From Nepenthes gracilis (lineage: Eukaryota; Streptophyta; Magnoliopsida; Caryophyllales; Nepenthaceae), in contig BSYO01000024.1 of NCBI GenBank assembly GCA_033239525.1, positions 13,077,268 through 13,141,267 of the forward strand: 64,000 nucleotides of DNA. The letters run 5' to 3'. The position numbers and the translations under genes are program-made. Within the stretch, counting starts at the first letter, position 1, and every line of letters begins with the position of its first letter. Under the pieces are notes generated by a model. It was not told where the DNA came from. It worked only from the letters and a program-made list of their open reading frames with translations, and made no database searches. Below, piece after piece: positions 37,901 to 50,680 of the stretch.

Positions 37901-39240
37901 TGGCGTGTCCAGGAAGTTAGCTTCCAACGGCGCCGACTGGCCATACCCTGTCAGGAATGTCAGTCTTGAAGTGACAAGGCCTGTTCTGAGGTTTGGTGGT
38001 GGCGTGACGCATGGGTTGCGTGTCCTTTGACGACTATGAAGCCGAGCTGGCATTCTCGGACGTCTGGGATAGTCCTCGTTCCTTTCTGGCTTAACCATCC
38101 ATTGGATGAGTCCAGCGCATCGTATGCATGTGCATGTTCTCGTTTCACGGGATGAGAGGGTTCTCGGTCGTTGACTGTATTGCTGACCTGCTAAAGGCTT
38201 TTGGGCCTATTGTGGAACGTCCTGAGCTTTTTTACACCTTTCGTTTAGTCAAACTAGCAACCTGGGCTTCTCGGGTCAAGCACTCGCCCTTTTGCCCATT
38301 CTTTTGAGGCCCCCGGGTATTGGTACCCAACAACATGTAAACATATGTATCTAAAGTCTAGAATATACTGTAGCAAGAGATGTAAAATTTATCATATATA
38401 GGATCATTAAATCATACATAAATTCAGTAAATTTCAGCTTACTACATAGATTTTTTGAACATATAAAACACATCTTTAATATTTTCTAAATATGCAAGAA
38501 GCTTGTCAACAAAATTAGACATGTAGGAGCATAATAATAGGTTTTTAGAACATGCATGAAGGCTAAATTATAGAAATTAGTCAACTTATACAATATACAT
38601 GAGTTTTAATATGAATTTCATGCATAATTAAAGAAGAACTAGTCGAATTTTACATGCTTATTAAATATAAATATTATAATTTAGAATTCATATCACACAT
38701 GAGCATTTGAAGTAATAAATGTTAAAGAATTGAACAAAGAATAACAATAAGAGAAGAAAGGCCCGAAGTACACTTACCTTAACTCCATATTACCAAAATT
38801 TTTGCTATTATTCTCTTAATTTGAATTTCTTTGGCTTTCTTTCTCTTATTCTCTCTCTTCTCCTTATCTCCTCTTCTTTTCTCTCTAAAAATGTCTGAAA
38901 AATGATAAAAACTTAGACAAAGGTCCCTTTATATACTAAGTGGCGCACGAGCAAATACATTCTGCCAACAAACCCTCAAGCACCATGCCTCCGGGTTGCA
39001 GCACCCATGAGTTGCTCGAGCACACCCTAAGCGCTAAGCTACTACCACAGCAAGCTTGAGCATTTCTCGGTTGTGTATCAAGCATGTACATTCTTCCAAC
39101 AAGAACTTAAGCACCGATCAGAAATCTCTTAGGCGCTAAGTATTCTATTTTTCATGCACGGGCACAAGTTGGGTGCTAGTCAGGCATCTTTTAATCCAAT
39201 GTGATACGGTCCAAATTTGACTTTTGATCCAATTTTTATC
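34911..39240 (-). mobile_element. Probable old gypsy-type LTR remnants (two diverged pieces)
   Basis: TGTAACATCCCACATC at 34911 and TGTCATGTCCTAAAATTTGA at 36064 look like LTR starts. Similar segments follow each: TCATCCGAGGAGTTAGAAAA with AATAGCAAG near 35297, and TCATCTGAAGGGGTTTGTAA with AATAGTAGC near 36668. This suggests two diverged LTR copies, the second interrupted by the solo LTR at 37471-38332. A minus-strand TATA-like TATATAAAGGG lies near 38930. No coding region was seen. The family assignment is a guess. Confidence 0.3.
37471..38332 (-). mobile_element. Solo LTR, target duplication ACATG
   Basis: 862 bases from TGTTGCGTACCGG to TTGGTACCCAACA, flanked on both sides by ACATG (37466-37470 and 38333-38337). 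Internal motifs (ACGTAAAAAACCTCC, GAGGAGGAAAAACCACGAGG, GAAGATCTTCACTAT) match the LTRs of the 52.0-57.7 kb element, so it belongs to a related family. By analogy its polarity is minus. It presumably arose by LTR-LTR recombination. Confidence 0.88.
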
Positions 39241-39419
39241 ATTCTTTGATCTCAATATTAATTATATTAATTTAATTAATTAAAATTATGATAATATTTG
39301 AACTTGAGCCTTATAGTATCCGTTTTTATAAACTTGTCATAAGGAGGATGAAAAATTATATCTTTGCCTAGCAATTTTAAAAATATTCTTTGACCTCCAT
39401 ATTCCGACCATTCTGCGCC

Positions 39420-42400
39420 TCGAGCATTTTATTCACTAGCTGCTGGTACATGGCACCTATGTTCTTCAATTCGGAGAATATGACCTTGTAATAGTACGTC
39501 CCTTGATCCACCATGAAGGAAGTATATTCTTCATCCTCGAGACTTATCCGAATCTAGTTGTAACCTTAATAAGCGTCCATAAAACTCAGCAGTTCGTGCT
39601 TGAAGGTGGTGTCCACCAGCAGGTCAATTCTCGATAGCAGGAAGCTATCCTTCAAGTATGTCTCATTCACATTAGTGAAATCAATGCACATCCACCATTT
39701 TTTGTTGCTCTTGTTAATAAGGACCACAATGGAAAGTCAGTCTAAAAACTGGACTTCCCTGATGAAGCCAACGTCAAGCGGTTTTTTCCCCTCCTTCCAA
39801 ATGGCAATGAGCTTTTTGATGAAATGATTTCTCTGCTTCTACCTGACATGCTTGTAACCCGTATTAAGGGCCAACCTGTGAACCATTACTTAGATTAGAA
39901 TTTTCGACATGTCTGTTGGGGTCCACACAAAAATATTGGAGTTATGTCTAAGGAAAGCGATTAGCTGGTCACGTAAGGATCCAGCAAATAAGCCCCCTAT
40001 CTGTACGCATCTCTCCGGATTGTCGAGGTCTAGAGAAAAGCAGTTTGTCATCTCATCGGCCTAGGCCTGTTGTAAATTTGCTTCGTCTCTATGTTCGAAA
40101 TTCTCCATCTACTGGTCCAGAATGGCTTGAGTGACTCAGGACAGATAGCACATCCGGCCTATTACTTAGTCGCCCAAAACTTTTCCAATGCCGCGTGCTG
40201 TAGAAAACTTCATCTTTAAGTGCATGATTGATATTACGGCCCTAAATGCAGTTAGGTAGGGCCAGCCTAGTATGGCGTTGTAAACAGAATGTAGGTCAAC
40301 TACCAGGAATGTCAGTACGCAAGATACCATCATGGGATAGTTTCTAAGGTGATTTCCAGTTTGATGATTCCATAGACGGACACCAGCTCGTTGTTCAGTC
40401 CGTAGAAGGGTATTTCAGCTAATTTCAGTTGACTTTAAATAAGCATCCAAGTAAAGTAAATTACGTGGACTTTTATTATCGATAAATACCCGTTTCAACT
40501 GATAATCAATCGTGCCCTTTGAAACCAACGCAGATACAACTAGAGGGTTAGAATGGAGAGTCATTATATATGACATATCTTCTTTGCTAAAATAAATGAT
40601 ATCGTTCATAATTTCTACCCTTGATTTCTTAGAGGTTGTCCCGAGGTGGTTTGACGAGTGATCCCTGGATGGTCTGGTTGCTACCATGTTGACTACGCTG
40701 ACTGCGACTCGATTCCTCTACTATTGCTGTTCTGTCCTTTCTTTGCCTGCTCCACCGGGTGCCTGCTCTAGGTTTCGTAGGAACTTAGTGAAGTGCCCTC
40801 TTTGGTTGAGCTTCTTAATCTCTTTCTGTAGAGTACGGCATGCCTCTATACTGTGATCCGGAGATCGATGGTAGTGACAGTATTTTATCTGATCCCATCC
40901 CTCCGAGTTCTTAACCGATTTCAACCATTTTAGAAATTTTTTCTCCTGAATCTGTATGAGAATGTTGGTTCGAAAGTCAATTAGAGGGGTCAAGTTTAGG
41001 GGGTCGAACTTCCTTTGGGCTCCCAATTCCACCTTGGGTTGCTTTCTCTAATTTCAAATGTTAAAGCGGTCTCCATTTCTCTTTTTTTCGTTCGATAATC
41101 CTTGGTGGAGGTAGTCCCTGTGCTTTGGACTCTTCGCCTCATTAGTCTTTTCGGTTGCCATGTAAGTACGAGTGATGGCTTCGGTCTTGCAGAAGGTTTG
41201 GGTGTCCCTTTGGGCCAGATTCTTGAAAAATTTATCCAACTCTAGAGTTGATATGAAGGTGCTCAGCTTCACTTTGTCAATTAGCTAGGGTATCTAGCGG
41301 GTTTTGGCGGTGAATCGGGGTGGGAAGCTCCTTAGACTTTCATTTGACCCCTACTTGATATAGGCAAGGTGCCAATGCTGCCTTTCCTCCGTCCGGCTGG
41401 AGACAAACTGTGTCAGAAAGTTATCGGCGAGCTCTTGAAATGTTCGGATTAAATTTGGCTGTAGGCTGTAAAACCAAATCCGGGGTCCCCCTTAAGGGTC
41501 TGCAGAAAGTACATATACATAGTGGCCTCACCCAAGCCCTAGAAGCTTAATAGGGTGCAGAAGTGGTTTAGGTAGTCCATCGGATCAGTACTTTCATCAT
41601 TGAGTTCCAGGCTAACATATTAAACTTGTGAGGGAATGGTTGCGTCCTGATCTCCATTGTGAATATCGATTGCCTCAGATCCGCAGAGCATCTTCTAACG
41701 TCTCCCTTAAATACATACTGCCATATCTTTTTCACTCGCTCCTCTATTCAAGGGGAGTCTACAACCCTCTTTGCGTTGAGGTAGGCCCTCAACTCTAAAT
41801 GGTTCAATGAGTTGCGTGAGGCCAGTCGATTGAACGTTGCACAAGGCTCCCTTCTGGGCTAGGGTCCTCTACTCGTCATGTGAGTAATGAGAATTTCACC
41901 GCTCCAGACTATAATCTGGTGTCCTATGACCAAGCTGGCCCTCCAAACCTGATCAAGTCCCATTGCTCGAAGCCACTCAGGCCCTAAGGGTCATCCAGGC
42001 ATCGTGTCTTTCTAGCTAAGCGCTTCTTTCTCTGGCTTTTTCATCTTGATGTTGAAGTGCGGGCAGTAGAGGAAGGAGCCTCCAACCTATGCTGGCCTTG
42101 GCGAATACAAAGAGTCTGGAGCATTTAGGATATGTTGGTCACCCAGTCGGCAAGCGCTTGTATGAAGGACACCGGTTGCTCCTCTGCATGGCTACCCGTG
42201 GAGGGGTCGCCACCATGGGGGCAATGTCTTGGGCTAGAGCCCTGACTTGGGCCCTAGTATTGACCGTGTTTTCTTTAGTGTGGATGGTGGTTAGGCTTTT
42301 CACTCGCGTTCCTACAACCGGTGCAAATGATATATCATAAATTCGGGTTGCTAACAAATTGGGGTGCCACGTGGTCTTCCATAGTAGGTCAAACAACAGC

Positions 42401-42420
42401 AGGTTCGGTCTCCGTTTTTG
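39420..42420 (-). pseudogene. Gypsy gag-protease-RT remnant
   Basis: Gag matrix-like words lie near 41250-41500 (FQELADNFLTQFVSS). A zinc-knuckle-like KYCHYHRSPDHSIEAC segment is at about 40830-40890. The protease region 40415-40687 contains KRVFIDNKSPRNLLY, where relatives have a catalytic D-S/T-G-type triplet, so the active site is altered. RT words DSFLLSRIDLLVD, ELLSFMDAY and YYYKVIFSELKN lie at 39420-39720. Stops and frameshifts interrupt the frame. The protein words fit the TAT/Ogre-like group, by inference. Confidence 0.75.
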
Positions 42421-42875
42421 ATAATTTGGATCCTACACATCATAACTTAAAAATAAAAGGTCATATGATTAGTGGGACTCGCTCCCTAATTTATCATCTG
42501 ACGCTCAAATTAGTAATCTTTCTCAAAGAGATAGAAAGATGCAAGTGTGAGAGTTATACGTGATGATGCAAGGGTATCGATTTTGAGTGTAGCTAAGAGG
42601 TGCGCTTAGCATAGAGTGACTTTGATGTGGAGTTGCGCTCAACAGGGAACGACTTTGAGATTGAAGGAGTAAGAATTGTGAAAGACTTCTTCGGAGGCTC
42701 CTTAGGTAGAAAGTTGTTTTTTTTTTGTGAGCTTTTTTTCTCTCCCCTCTGCTTGTGAGAGTAAGCAAATATCTATAGTGTTTAAACCGCTTTAGCCTTA
42801 CTTGGGCGTTAAGACTGGCTGATGGTTGTCTGCGCGGATTTGGCAAGTTATCACTGGGATCGTGGGTGCCAACTA

Positions 42876-43253
42876 TGACAATTATGATCAATCAAGAAGA
42901 TTCCTTCTTTTTTCGCGACGATACTGGATGTGGCCAATATGGGAGTTGCTATTTGGAGAAATCTGTTGAGTTGGAGTTGTCATTTTGAGGAGATCGCGGT
43001 CAGGGGTAATATTCAGTGTGCCGGACTGGTTAAGATAAGTAATTTTAACATGTGAGAAGAAGATTATAGACCGCTTTGATTGGGCCGAGATGAATTTTGG
43101 TTATTTGGGTCGATTAGATGCTACTGGGGCCAATGGAAACATTAACTGGACCCTGAGCCTGCAGAGACGTGTCTAGTGCTGAATACCCTTTGAATTTACT
43201 ATTTGTTTATCGGCCTTTATGTTAGGCCGGTTTTTTTTCTACCATCCCCATCA
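42876..43253 (-). repeat. LTR of the gypsy fragment, next to the PRD3 promoter
   Basis: Reads TGATGGGGATGG to ATAATTGTCA on the minus strand, about 378 bases, followed after two bases by the primer-binding-site-like TTGGCACCCACG. Its start resembles the TGATGGG start of the LTRs at 8222 and 61491. Only one copy is present, so both borders are estimates. Confidence 0.55.
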
Positions 43254-43357
43254 TATTCAAATTTTTATTGATATATACAAATTATAAATAATTATAAATA
43301 TATAGCAAAATAATTTAAAATAAAAAAAATAAAAATACTTTTAAATGCTGATATTTC

Positions 43358-43365
43358 TTCCCGCC
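43358..43365 (+). promoter_or_regulatory. E2F-type motif TTCCCGCC
   Basis: Matches the plant E2F consensus TTSSCGSS, 9 bases before the TATA box and 170 bases before the PRD3 start codon. E2F control would suit a gene acting at meiotic entry, but this is motif evidence only. Confidence 0.45.
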
Positions 43366-43373
43366 TTTTGTGC

Positions 43374-43382
43374 CTATATAAG
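43374..43382 (+). promoter_or_regulatory. TATA box of PRD3
   Basis: CTATATAAG, about 155 bases before the ATG. It implies transcription starting near 43405-43415 and a short leader of about 125 bases. A 17-base sequence around CAATAGAACTT is repeated in the leader (about 43389 and 43439). Confidence 0.6.
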
Positions 43383-43534
43383 CCCTACTCAATAGAACTT
43401 CTCGTTCAGCCACTGAACTCCTCGATCTGACATCCCTACACAATAGAACTTGAAACGCTTAGTCAACTCTCTCTCCCTCCACTTCACAACTGTTTCCGTA
43501 AGATCTCCAGCGATTAGTTCAGCAATTTCGCAAA

Positions 43535-46500
43535 ATGAAGTTGAAGATCAATAAGGCCTGCGATATCAATTCAATTTCCGTTCTACCTCCTCACACAAGG
43601 TCTTTCAGCTACAGCTGTTTCCGAAATTTGTTTCCGTTTCCGATTACTTTCGCCGTTCTCTTAAATTTAATTTTGATTTCTGACGATAATTTGAAGGAGA
43701 TCGAGTGCTGTTTATGCCGGTCCAGTGACTTCGATTCTCGGCGGAGGACAGGCGTCGCAGCTTCGTTCACAGACATCGCAGCAATCGTTGTCTCAGGGAG
43801 TTTCGTCGCAGCATGGGATGTTATCGCAGCTTTCTCAGAACTCTCTCGACGAGGTCGTAACTAACGATCAGGTTAACTTTAATTTTTGTTATCTAAATTC
43901 AAAGCTTCTGTTCTTTCCTACATTGGATCACGCTAGTACTTAATAAATTTGACAAATATGTCATCTTTTCTCAATTAATAAAGCAGAAAACTTGCTTTGA
44001 ATTTAATAGATAGTATTGTTGTGTTGGTGGTAGTTACATGTGTCTCCATTTCTCGGCACTTATTAGTGCTTGATCTGTTATTAGATGTTGTAAAAACTAT
44101 ACCTATTTTTGTTTAAGTAATTTGGTATCCTGCTATTAAAATGTACGTTTGCGTTGCTTTCTTGAAAACTAGAGTAATTTAAATCTACCAAATCAACGTC
44201 TTATAACAGGACAATCTGTATCCTTTCCTTATCGTGCTTAAGTCATCTTATTTTTCAAACCGGAGCATCGTAGCTGGTTTAGATTATTTTCTGAAACATA
44301 TTAGACAATAATTCATGCAGCTCATTCGGACATTGAAGCTACTGTTTCGATCACAACTTATTTAGATAGATTGATTTGGAGAGAAGAAGAGATTCTGTCA
44401 GAGTGACGTGATGAGAGGAACTACTTCCTAGAAATTTTATCATTCTCGAATTTGAAAAAGTTTAGAATAAAGGCCAACAAAACTGGTTCCAAGATGTCAA
44501 GTATTATCACATCTTCTTACTTATTTATATCCTTTTAATTTTTAATCATAATAAGGGGATGCTATTTCAAGGGAATCAATTAGGCTCACATCCACACTGG
44601 AAAAGAGCATTATGACATGGATGGCATCATTTTCTGAATACAACATTATATTTAATGCTTCTGCGGTAGAAAGTGCTTCCATCCAGTGAGCTTAAGAGAT
44701 CCATCTGTTAAATTTCTTGCACTTATGCATGTAGTGGGCTTGTAGCAGAGTGCAGCTGTGCACACACGAACAATTTATGTTGAAGGTCACTTCTGTGTGG
44801 AAAGTCCTGATGGTCGGAGGACTCGGACGGAGTTTGCTGACTATGCACAAGGGACTCTGATCAACTTTGTTGACCGGAAGCTTTGGGCAGACAGCAATCC
44901 GATCAACATACTGTTGATCGGCTGAAGACATGAAGATGTGCTGTAGGATTGAAGAAGGATGTCTAGACGGTCAACCGGAGGTTGACCAGCGGAGAGCTGA
45001 AGACGGTCAACGGGCGTTGACCGGCTATGAATAAATATTCTGAACCAGCTGTCTTTTGAAATGGCGTACAATTGACCTACTTTATTGGGTAGTTGGAAAA
45101 CATCATTCCTGGGAACTTGGTAGGTTAGTCTGCAGAGCATGCATGCGCCGCTTGCTGAAAGACAGGGCGTGCGCCTGCTGTTGCAGACCTTGGGAGCCGA
45201 GCACCAACCGCCATGCAGCCAGGGTGGTTGACTGTCATTTTATCCATTGATATATATCTCTCTGTACTTAAAAAATGTGTGTGTGCAAGTGAAGCATTGT
45301 ATGAGGTAGAGGAGAGGAAGAGAAGAAGAAAAGAGAGCTGTGAGATAAAAACACAAAAAAAGAGTGTTGTTTGTGCTCTGTTCTTCATTTTCGCCCCTTG
45401 TGGTTTGTGTAATCAAATCTCATACTTATTGATTTATTTGTGGATTTTGTGTTCCGTAATTTTTTTCTTATTTTAGAAGGGTTTTCCACGTAAAATATGT
45501 GGTGTTTATTTTTTCTCATTTTTCTTTCTTTCTTCCCTTCTCTATGTGTGCGTGACTGTGTGTTTGTGGACCGGCCGTCTATTTTGATGTCAACAAGTGG
45601 TATCAGAGAGTATGATTACGAACTCTGTCTAAATGGCATCATCATCCTCAAAGAATTTACCATTCAATGTAGAGCAATTCAATGGATAGGGTAACTTCAT
45701 CTTCTGGTAAGAGAGGGTAAAGAACATCATGACCAGAGAAGGAACAATAAAGGCGTTGAAGAAGAAGGAAGAAAAGCTGAAAAATCTGACAGATGATGAA
45801 TAAGAAGATAAAAGAGATATTGCCAACTGTACTATCAAACTATGCTTGGTGGACAACACTCTCCAAGAGGTCCTTGGTCTGATTGACCCAGCGAAGGTCT
45901 GGGAGAAATTAGAGAGTTGATATAAGTCTAAATCCTTGACAATCAAGCTATATATAAAGAAGCAATTTTATGTCTTACGGTTGTTAGAAGGTGGGAGCCT
46001 TGAGAAGCATTTGGACGAGTTTAATAGAATATTGATCCAGATGTCTGCTATTGATGAGGAAATCAAGGAGGAGGACGAGGCTTTGGTACTGCTGGCCTTT
46101 CTGCCAACTTCTTATGACCACATTGTCGCAACTTTGTTATTTGTGAAGGACACACTGAAGTTGGACGAGGTCATTACTTCCTTACTCATTAATGAGTCAA
46201 GGCAATCACAAGGGGCCTCAACGGCTTCTGATTCTGAGGTACTTGTGACCGAGTCTAGGAGAAGGAGTAGAGGGCGCAGCCAGAAGCCTAGAAAAAAGGA
46301 ACACAGCAAATCTTGGTCAAGGTATCAAGAATGGGCACATCAGGAAACACTGCTTCAAGTGAAAATGTAAAAATGTAGAGAAGGAAAAAGGAGAAAAAGG
46401 ATGCGGAGAAGAAAAGTCTTCAGTCTCAATAGTCACAGGAGGCGATCTCCTGTTAACGTGTGAAGAGAACGTGACAAGCCTAATAGACGAGGAGTTCGAC

Positions 46501-49500
46501 TGGGTGGTTGACTCTGGTGCCTCTCTGCATGCCACGTCTAAGAGGGGACTATTCATTTCGTACACTCCTGGAGATTTTGAAGTGATAAAGATGGATAACG
46601 AATGAACATCCCCAATTGTTGGCAGAGGTGATATTGTCCTGGTCACCAATAATGGGACGAAACTGATATTGAAGGATGTACGTTATGCCCCTAATATCCG
46701 ATTAAATATAATTTTAACCGGCCGGCTAGATGATGAAAGTTACTGTAATACCTTCTGTGAATGTGAATGGAAGTTGATCAAAGAATCTCTTGTTGTGGCA
46801 AGAGGAAAAAAGTGTTCCGACCTGTACGTGATGAAGGCCAGTGCAGTGGCCGGAGACATGAACACTACAATCAGTAAGGAGTCCAAGGACCTGTGGCACC
46901 GGAGGTTGGGTCATATTAGTGAACGTGGACTATGTCATCTGGTCAGGAAAGGCCTTATCCCCGGAGTAAATGAAGACGGATTGAGGACGTGTTCTCATTG
47001 TTTGGCTGGCAAGCAAAGGAGAGTCTCATTCTTTGGAGACTCTTCCTCTGTAAAGGCGGAGATGCTTGATCTCACCCACACAGATGTGTGTGGACCATTC
47101 AAGAAAAAGTCGTTTAGTGGAGTCCAGTACTTCGTTTCCTTTATTGACGATTGTTCTAGAAAGTTGTGGGTTTACCCACTGAAGACCAATGACCAAATTC
47201 TCAGTACATTTGAGTAGTTTCATGCTCTGGTAGAGTGTCAAATGGGAAAGAAACTGCAGGCCGTCCGAAGTGATAATGGCGGCAAGTACATAGGGTTTTT
47301 TGATACCTATTGCCGGTCTCATGGTATTAGGCATCAGAAAATACCACCAAAAACGCTACAATTGAACGGAGTGGTCGAGCGGATGAACCGCACACTTTTG
47401 GAGAGAGTGCATTGTATGATTTCTGAAGCCAAGCTTTTTGCATCTTTTTGGGCCGAAGCACTGAAGACGGCGGCCTACGTCATCAATAGGCCGCCTAGTA
47501 AACCCTTGAAGGGTGGAGTGCCGGAGAATATATGATTGGGCAAGGAGCCATCTTATGACTATCTACGGGTGTTTGGATGCAAAACTTTTGTTCATGTCCC
47601 AAAAGATGAAAGGACGAAGTTGGAGACAAAGACGATGCAGTGTGTTTTTTTGGGCTATGGGGAAGATGAGTTGGGCTATAGATTTTATAATCCAGCTAAG
47701 AGAAGACTTGTCCAGTCAAAGGACGTGACTTTTATTGAAGATGAAAAGATTAAAGACATTGGCAGGATGACCAAGTCTGATGCTGATCAAACAGATAAAG
47801 TGAGTATTGAAGTTGTCCATCCAATACCTCTTGAGAACGAGGACAATCGTCCAGATATGCTCGAGAATAATAGTGAGGTAGTTACGGCGCCTGAGGAGGA
47901 CTAGGATGAAGTCGCTCCTCAACCGACCGAGGAGCTTCTTGTCTGACGATCCTTAAGAAACAGATGGCCGTCCATCCGTCTGCCTTCTAGTGAGTATGCC
48001 TTCTAGTGAGTATGTCATACTCACTAATACTAGAGAGCCTAAAACGTTTGACGAGGCTATGAAGGATGTGAATAAGAAGAGATGGCTGGAAGTCATGGAA
48101 GATGAAATGAGCTATCTTTATGAAAATCACACATTTGATTTGGCCGAGTTGCCTAAGGGGAAGAGAACCCTAAAGAATAAGTGGCTCTTCCATTTGAAAA
48201 CTGATGAAAATACTACACAGCCAAGGTACAAAGCGCAGTTGGTGGTAAAATGTTTTAATCAATGGAAAGGGGTTGATTTTTGATGAGATTTTTGCTCCAG
48301 TGGTAAAGATGTCGTCCATAATGGCTGTGCTAGGCTTGGCTGTTGTTCGGAATCTGAGGGTGGAGCAGATAGATGTCCAGACGGCTTTCCTCCATGGTAA
48401 ACTTAAGGAAGAAATTTACTTGGAACAGTTGAAAGGTTTCAAGGTTAAGAGGAAGGAACAACCTATCTGTCACTTGAGGAAGAGCCAGTATGGATTGAAG
48501 TAGACTCTTAGATAGTGGTACAAGAAGTTCGAGTCGGTTATAGTTAGTCAAGGGTACTGGCGGACTATTTGTGATCATTGTTTATTACACAAAGGTTTTC
48601 AGAGGATGATTTTTTCATCCTTCTCCTTTACGTGGATGACATGTTGATTGTTAGACATAATGGTGCTCGGATAAGGGAGTTGAAGGAGCAACTTGGATAG
48701 TCTTTTGCCATGAAAGACTTGGGGTCGGCGAAACAAATTTTTGGCGTTAGAATTATTCGCGACCGACGAGCATGGAGATTGTGGCTGTCCCAAGAAAATT
48801 ATATTGAGAAGGTGCTCCAGCGCTTCAACATAGACAAATCCTAGCTTGTGAGCATTCCACTGGCGAGCCATCACAAATTGAGCAGTCGCCAGTGTCCATC
48901 CACAGATGCTAAGAAAGCATATATGAAAGGTGTGCCTTACTCATCAGCTGTGGGCAGCTTGATGTACGCCTTAGTATGTACAAGGTCGGACATAGCACAT
49001 GCAGTTGGGACGGTCAACCGTTTTCTGTCAAACCCAAGAAGGGAGCATTGGTCTGCTATCAAATGGATAATGAGATATATCCAAGGAATTTCCAAGAGGT
49101 GTCTGTGTCTTGGAAATGACAAGTCTCAGTTGGTGGGATACTCGATTGCTAATATGGCCGAGGACATTAACTCCCGAAAATTCACCTCAGGATACTTGAT
49201 GAAATTTGCTGGAGGTATAGTTTCCTGGCAGTCAAAGATACAGAAGTGCGTCACTCTTTCTACTACTGAGGCCAAGTACATTGCAGTAACAGAAACTTAC
49301 AAAGAGATATTGTGGATGAAGAAGTTCATCCAAGAACTAGGCCTAAGACAAGAAAAATATAAAATACTCTGTGATAGTCAGAGTACCATATATCTTTGTA
49401 AGAACTCCTCATTTCATTCTACATCGAAATATATCGATATTCGATACCATTGAATGAGGGACGTTGTCAAGCAAGTTTTTCATCACTGAGAATATTGGAA

Positions 49501-50634
49501 CTGAAGAAAATGGTGCGGATATGTTAACTAAAATTCTACCAAAGGGTAAGAATGAAGCTTGTTGCAGTTTGGTTAGGCTGATGGATTCTAATTCCCCACA
49601 GTCGTGAGGGAAAATTTGTTGGAGGTCATTCCCGTGTGGAAAGTTTGATGGCCGAAGGACTCGGGTGGAGTCCGCGGACTATGCACAAGGAACTCTGGTC
49701 AACAAAGTTGACCAGAAGTTTTGGGCGGACAGCAATCCGGTCAATAGCATGTTGGCCATTGAAGAATAGATATTCTGAACCAGCTGTCTTTTGAAATGGC
49801 GTACAGTTGACCTACCTTATTGGGTAGTTAGAAAATGTCATTCTTGGGAACTCGGTAGGTCTACCTTATTGGGAGGAAAATGCATTCGCCGCTCGGAGCA
49901 GACAGGGCGTGTGTTGTTGCAGAACTTGGGAGCCGAGCACCAACCACCAAGCAGTCAGGGTGGTTGACTGTCATTTTGTCCATTGATATATATATATTTG
50001 TGTACTTAGAAAATGTGTGTGTGCAAGTGAAGCATTGAATGAGATAGAAGAGAGGAAGAGAAAAAGAAAAGAGAGCTGTGAGAGAAAAGCACAAAAAGAG
50101 TGTTGTTTTTGCTCTATTTTTATTTTCGCCTATTGTAGTTTGTGTAACCAAATCTCATATTTAGTGATTTATTCATAGATTTGGTATCCCATGGTTTTTT
50201 CCTTATTTTAGAAGGGTTTTTCACGTAAAATATCTGGTGTTCATTTTTTATTATTTTTCTTTCTTTCTTCCCTTCTCTGTGTGTGCATGACCGTGTGTTT
50301 GTGGACCGGCCGCCCATTTTGATGTCAACATCCTAGTCATAAGTTTTCATCTTTTTCTTTCCATTGCAAAATTGGCAGCGATTTTAGATTATGATTTTTG
50401 TCAAGGGAACTATGGCGTTTCCATCTCACTTATCCGTATCACCTCTGCAGAGATTTGGCTCACAAGAAAGGGATACTTCAATGAAGAAAATTTCTTGCCT
50501 CGCTCCCATAGCTTACTCAAGAGAAGAAAGCCAAATGCCAATCTCAAGATCCTCCACCAATTTAATGCGTAAATGGAGCTCAACATCTGTATCAGATCAT
50601 AAATGTATGTGAAAATTTCATCTCCCAAAAAAAA

Positions 50635-50680
<46 letters not shown>

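Larger units (their letters stand above)
39410..43253 (-). mobile_element. Truncated Ty3/gypsy retrotransposon (LTR, PBS, gag, protease, partial RT)
   Basis: Reading on the minus strand from 43253: an LTR-like block starting TGATGGGGATGG, a primer-binding-site-like TTGGCACCCACG near 42862-42873, a leader, gag, an aspartic protease and a reverse transcriptase fragment that stops near 39410. Ribonuclease H, integrase and the second LTR are absent. Its LTR ends about 280 bases before the PRD3 start codon. Many stops and frameshifts make it inactive. Confidence 0.78.
44778..50330 (+). mobile_element. Ty1/copia retrotransposon in PRD3 intron 2
   Basis: Complete layout: 5' LTR 44778-45595, initiator-Met primer-binding site 45598-45608, gag-pol remnant, polypurine tract about 49603-49615, 3' LTR 49616-50330. 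Domain order protease, integrase, RT, RNase H identifies copia. It has the same orientation as PRD3. No matching target duplication is seen (ATTTA before, TCCTA after) and the LTRs differ in length, so it is old or recombined. Confidence 0.92.

Noticed and set aside
42089..42340. 83-codon plus-strand frame
   Set aside because: It is the antisense shadow of the gypsy gag region.
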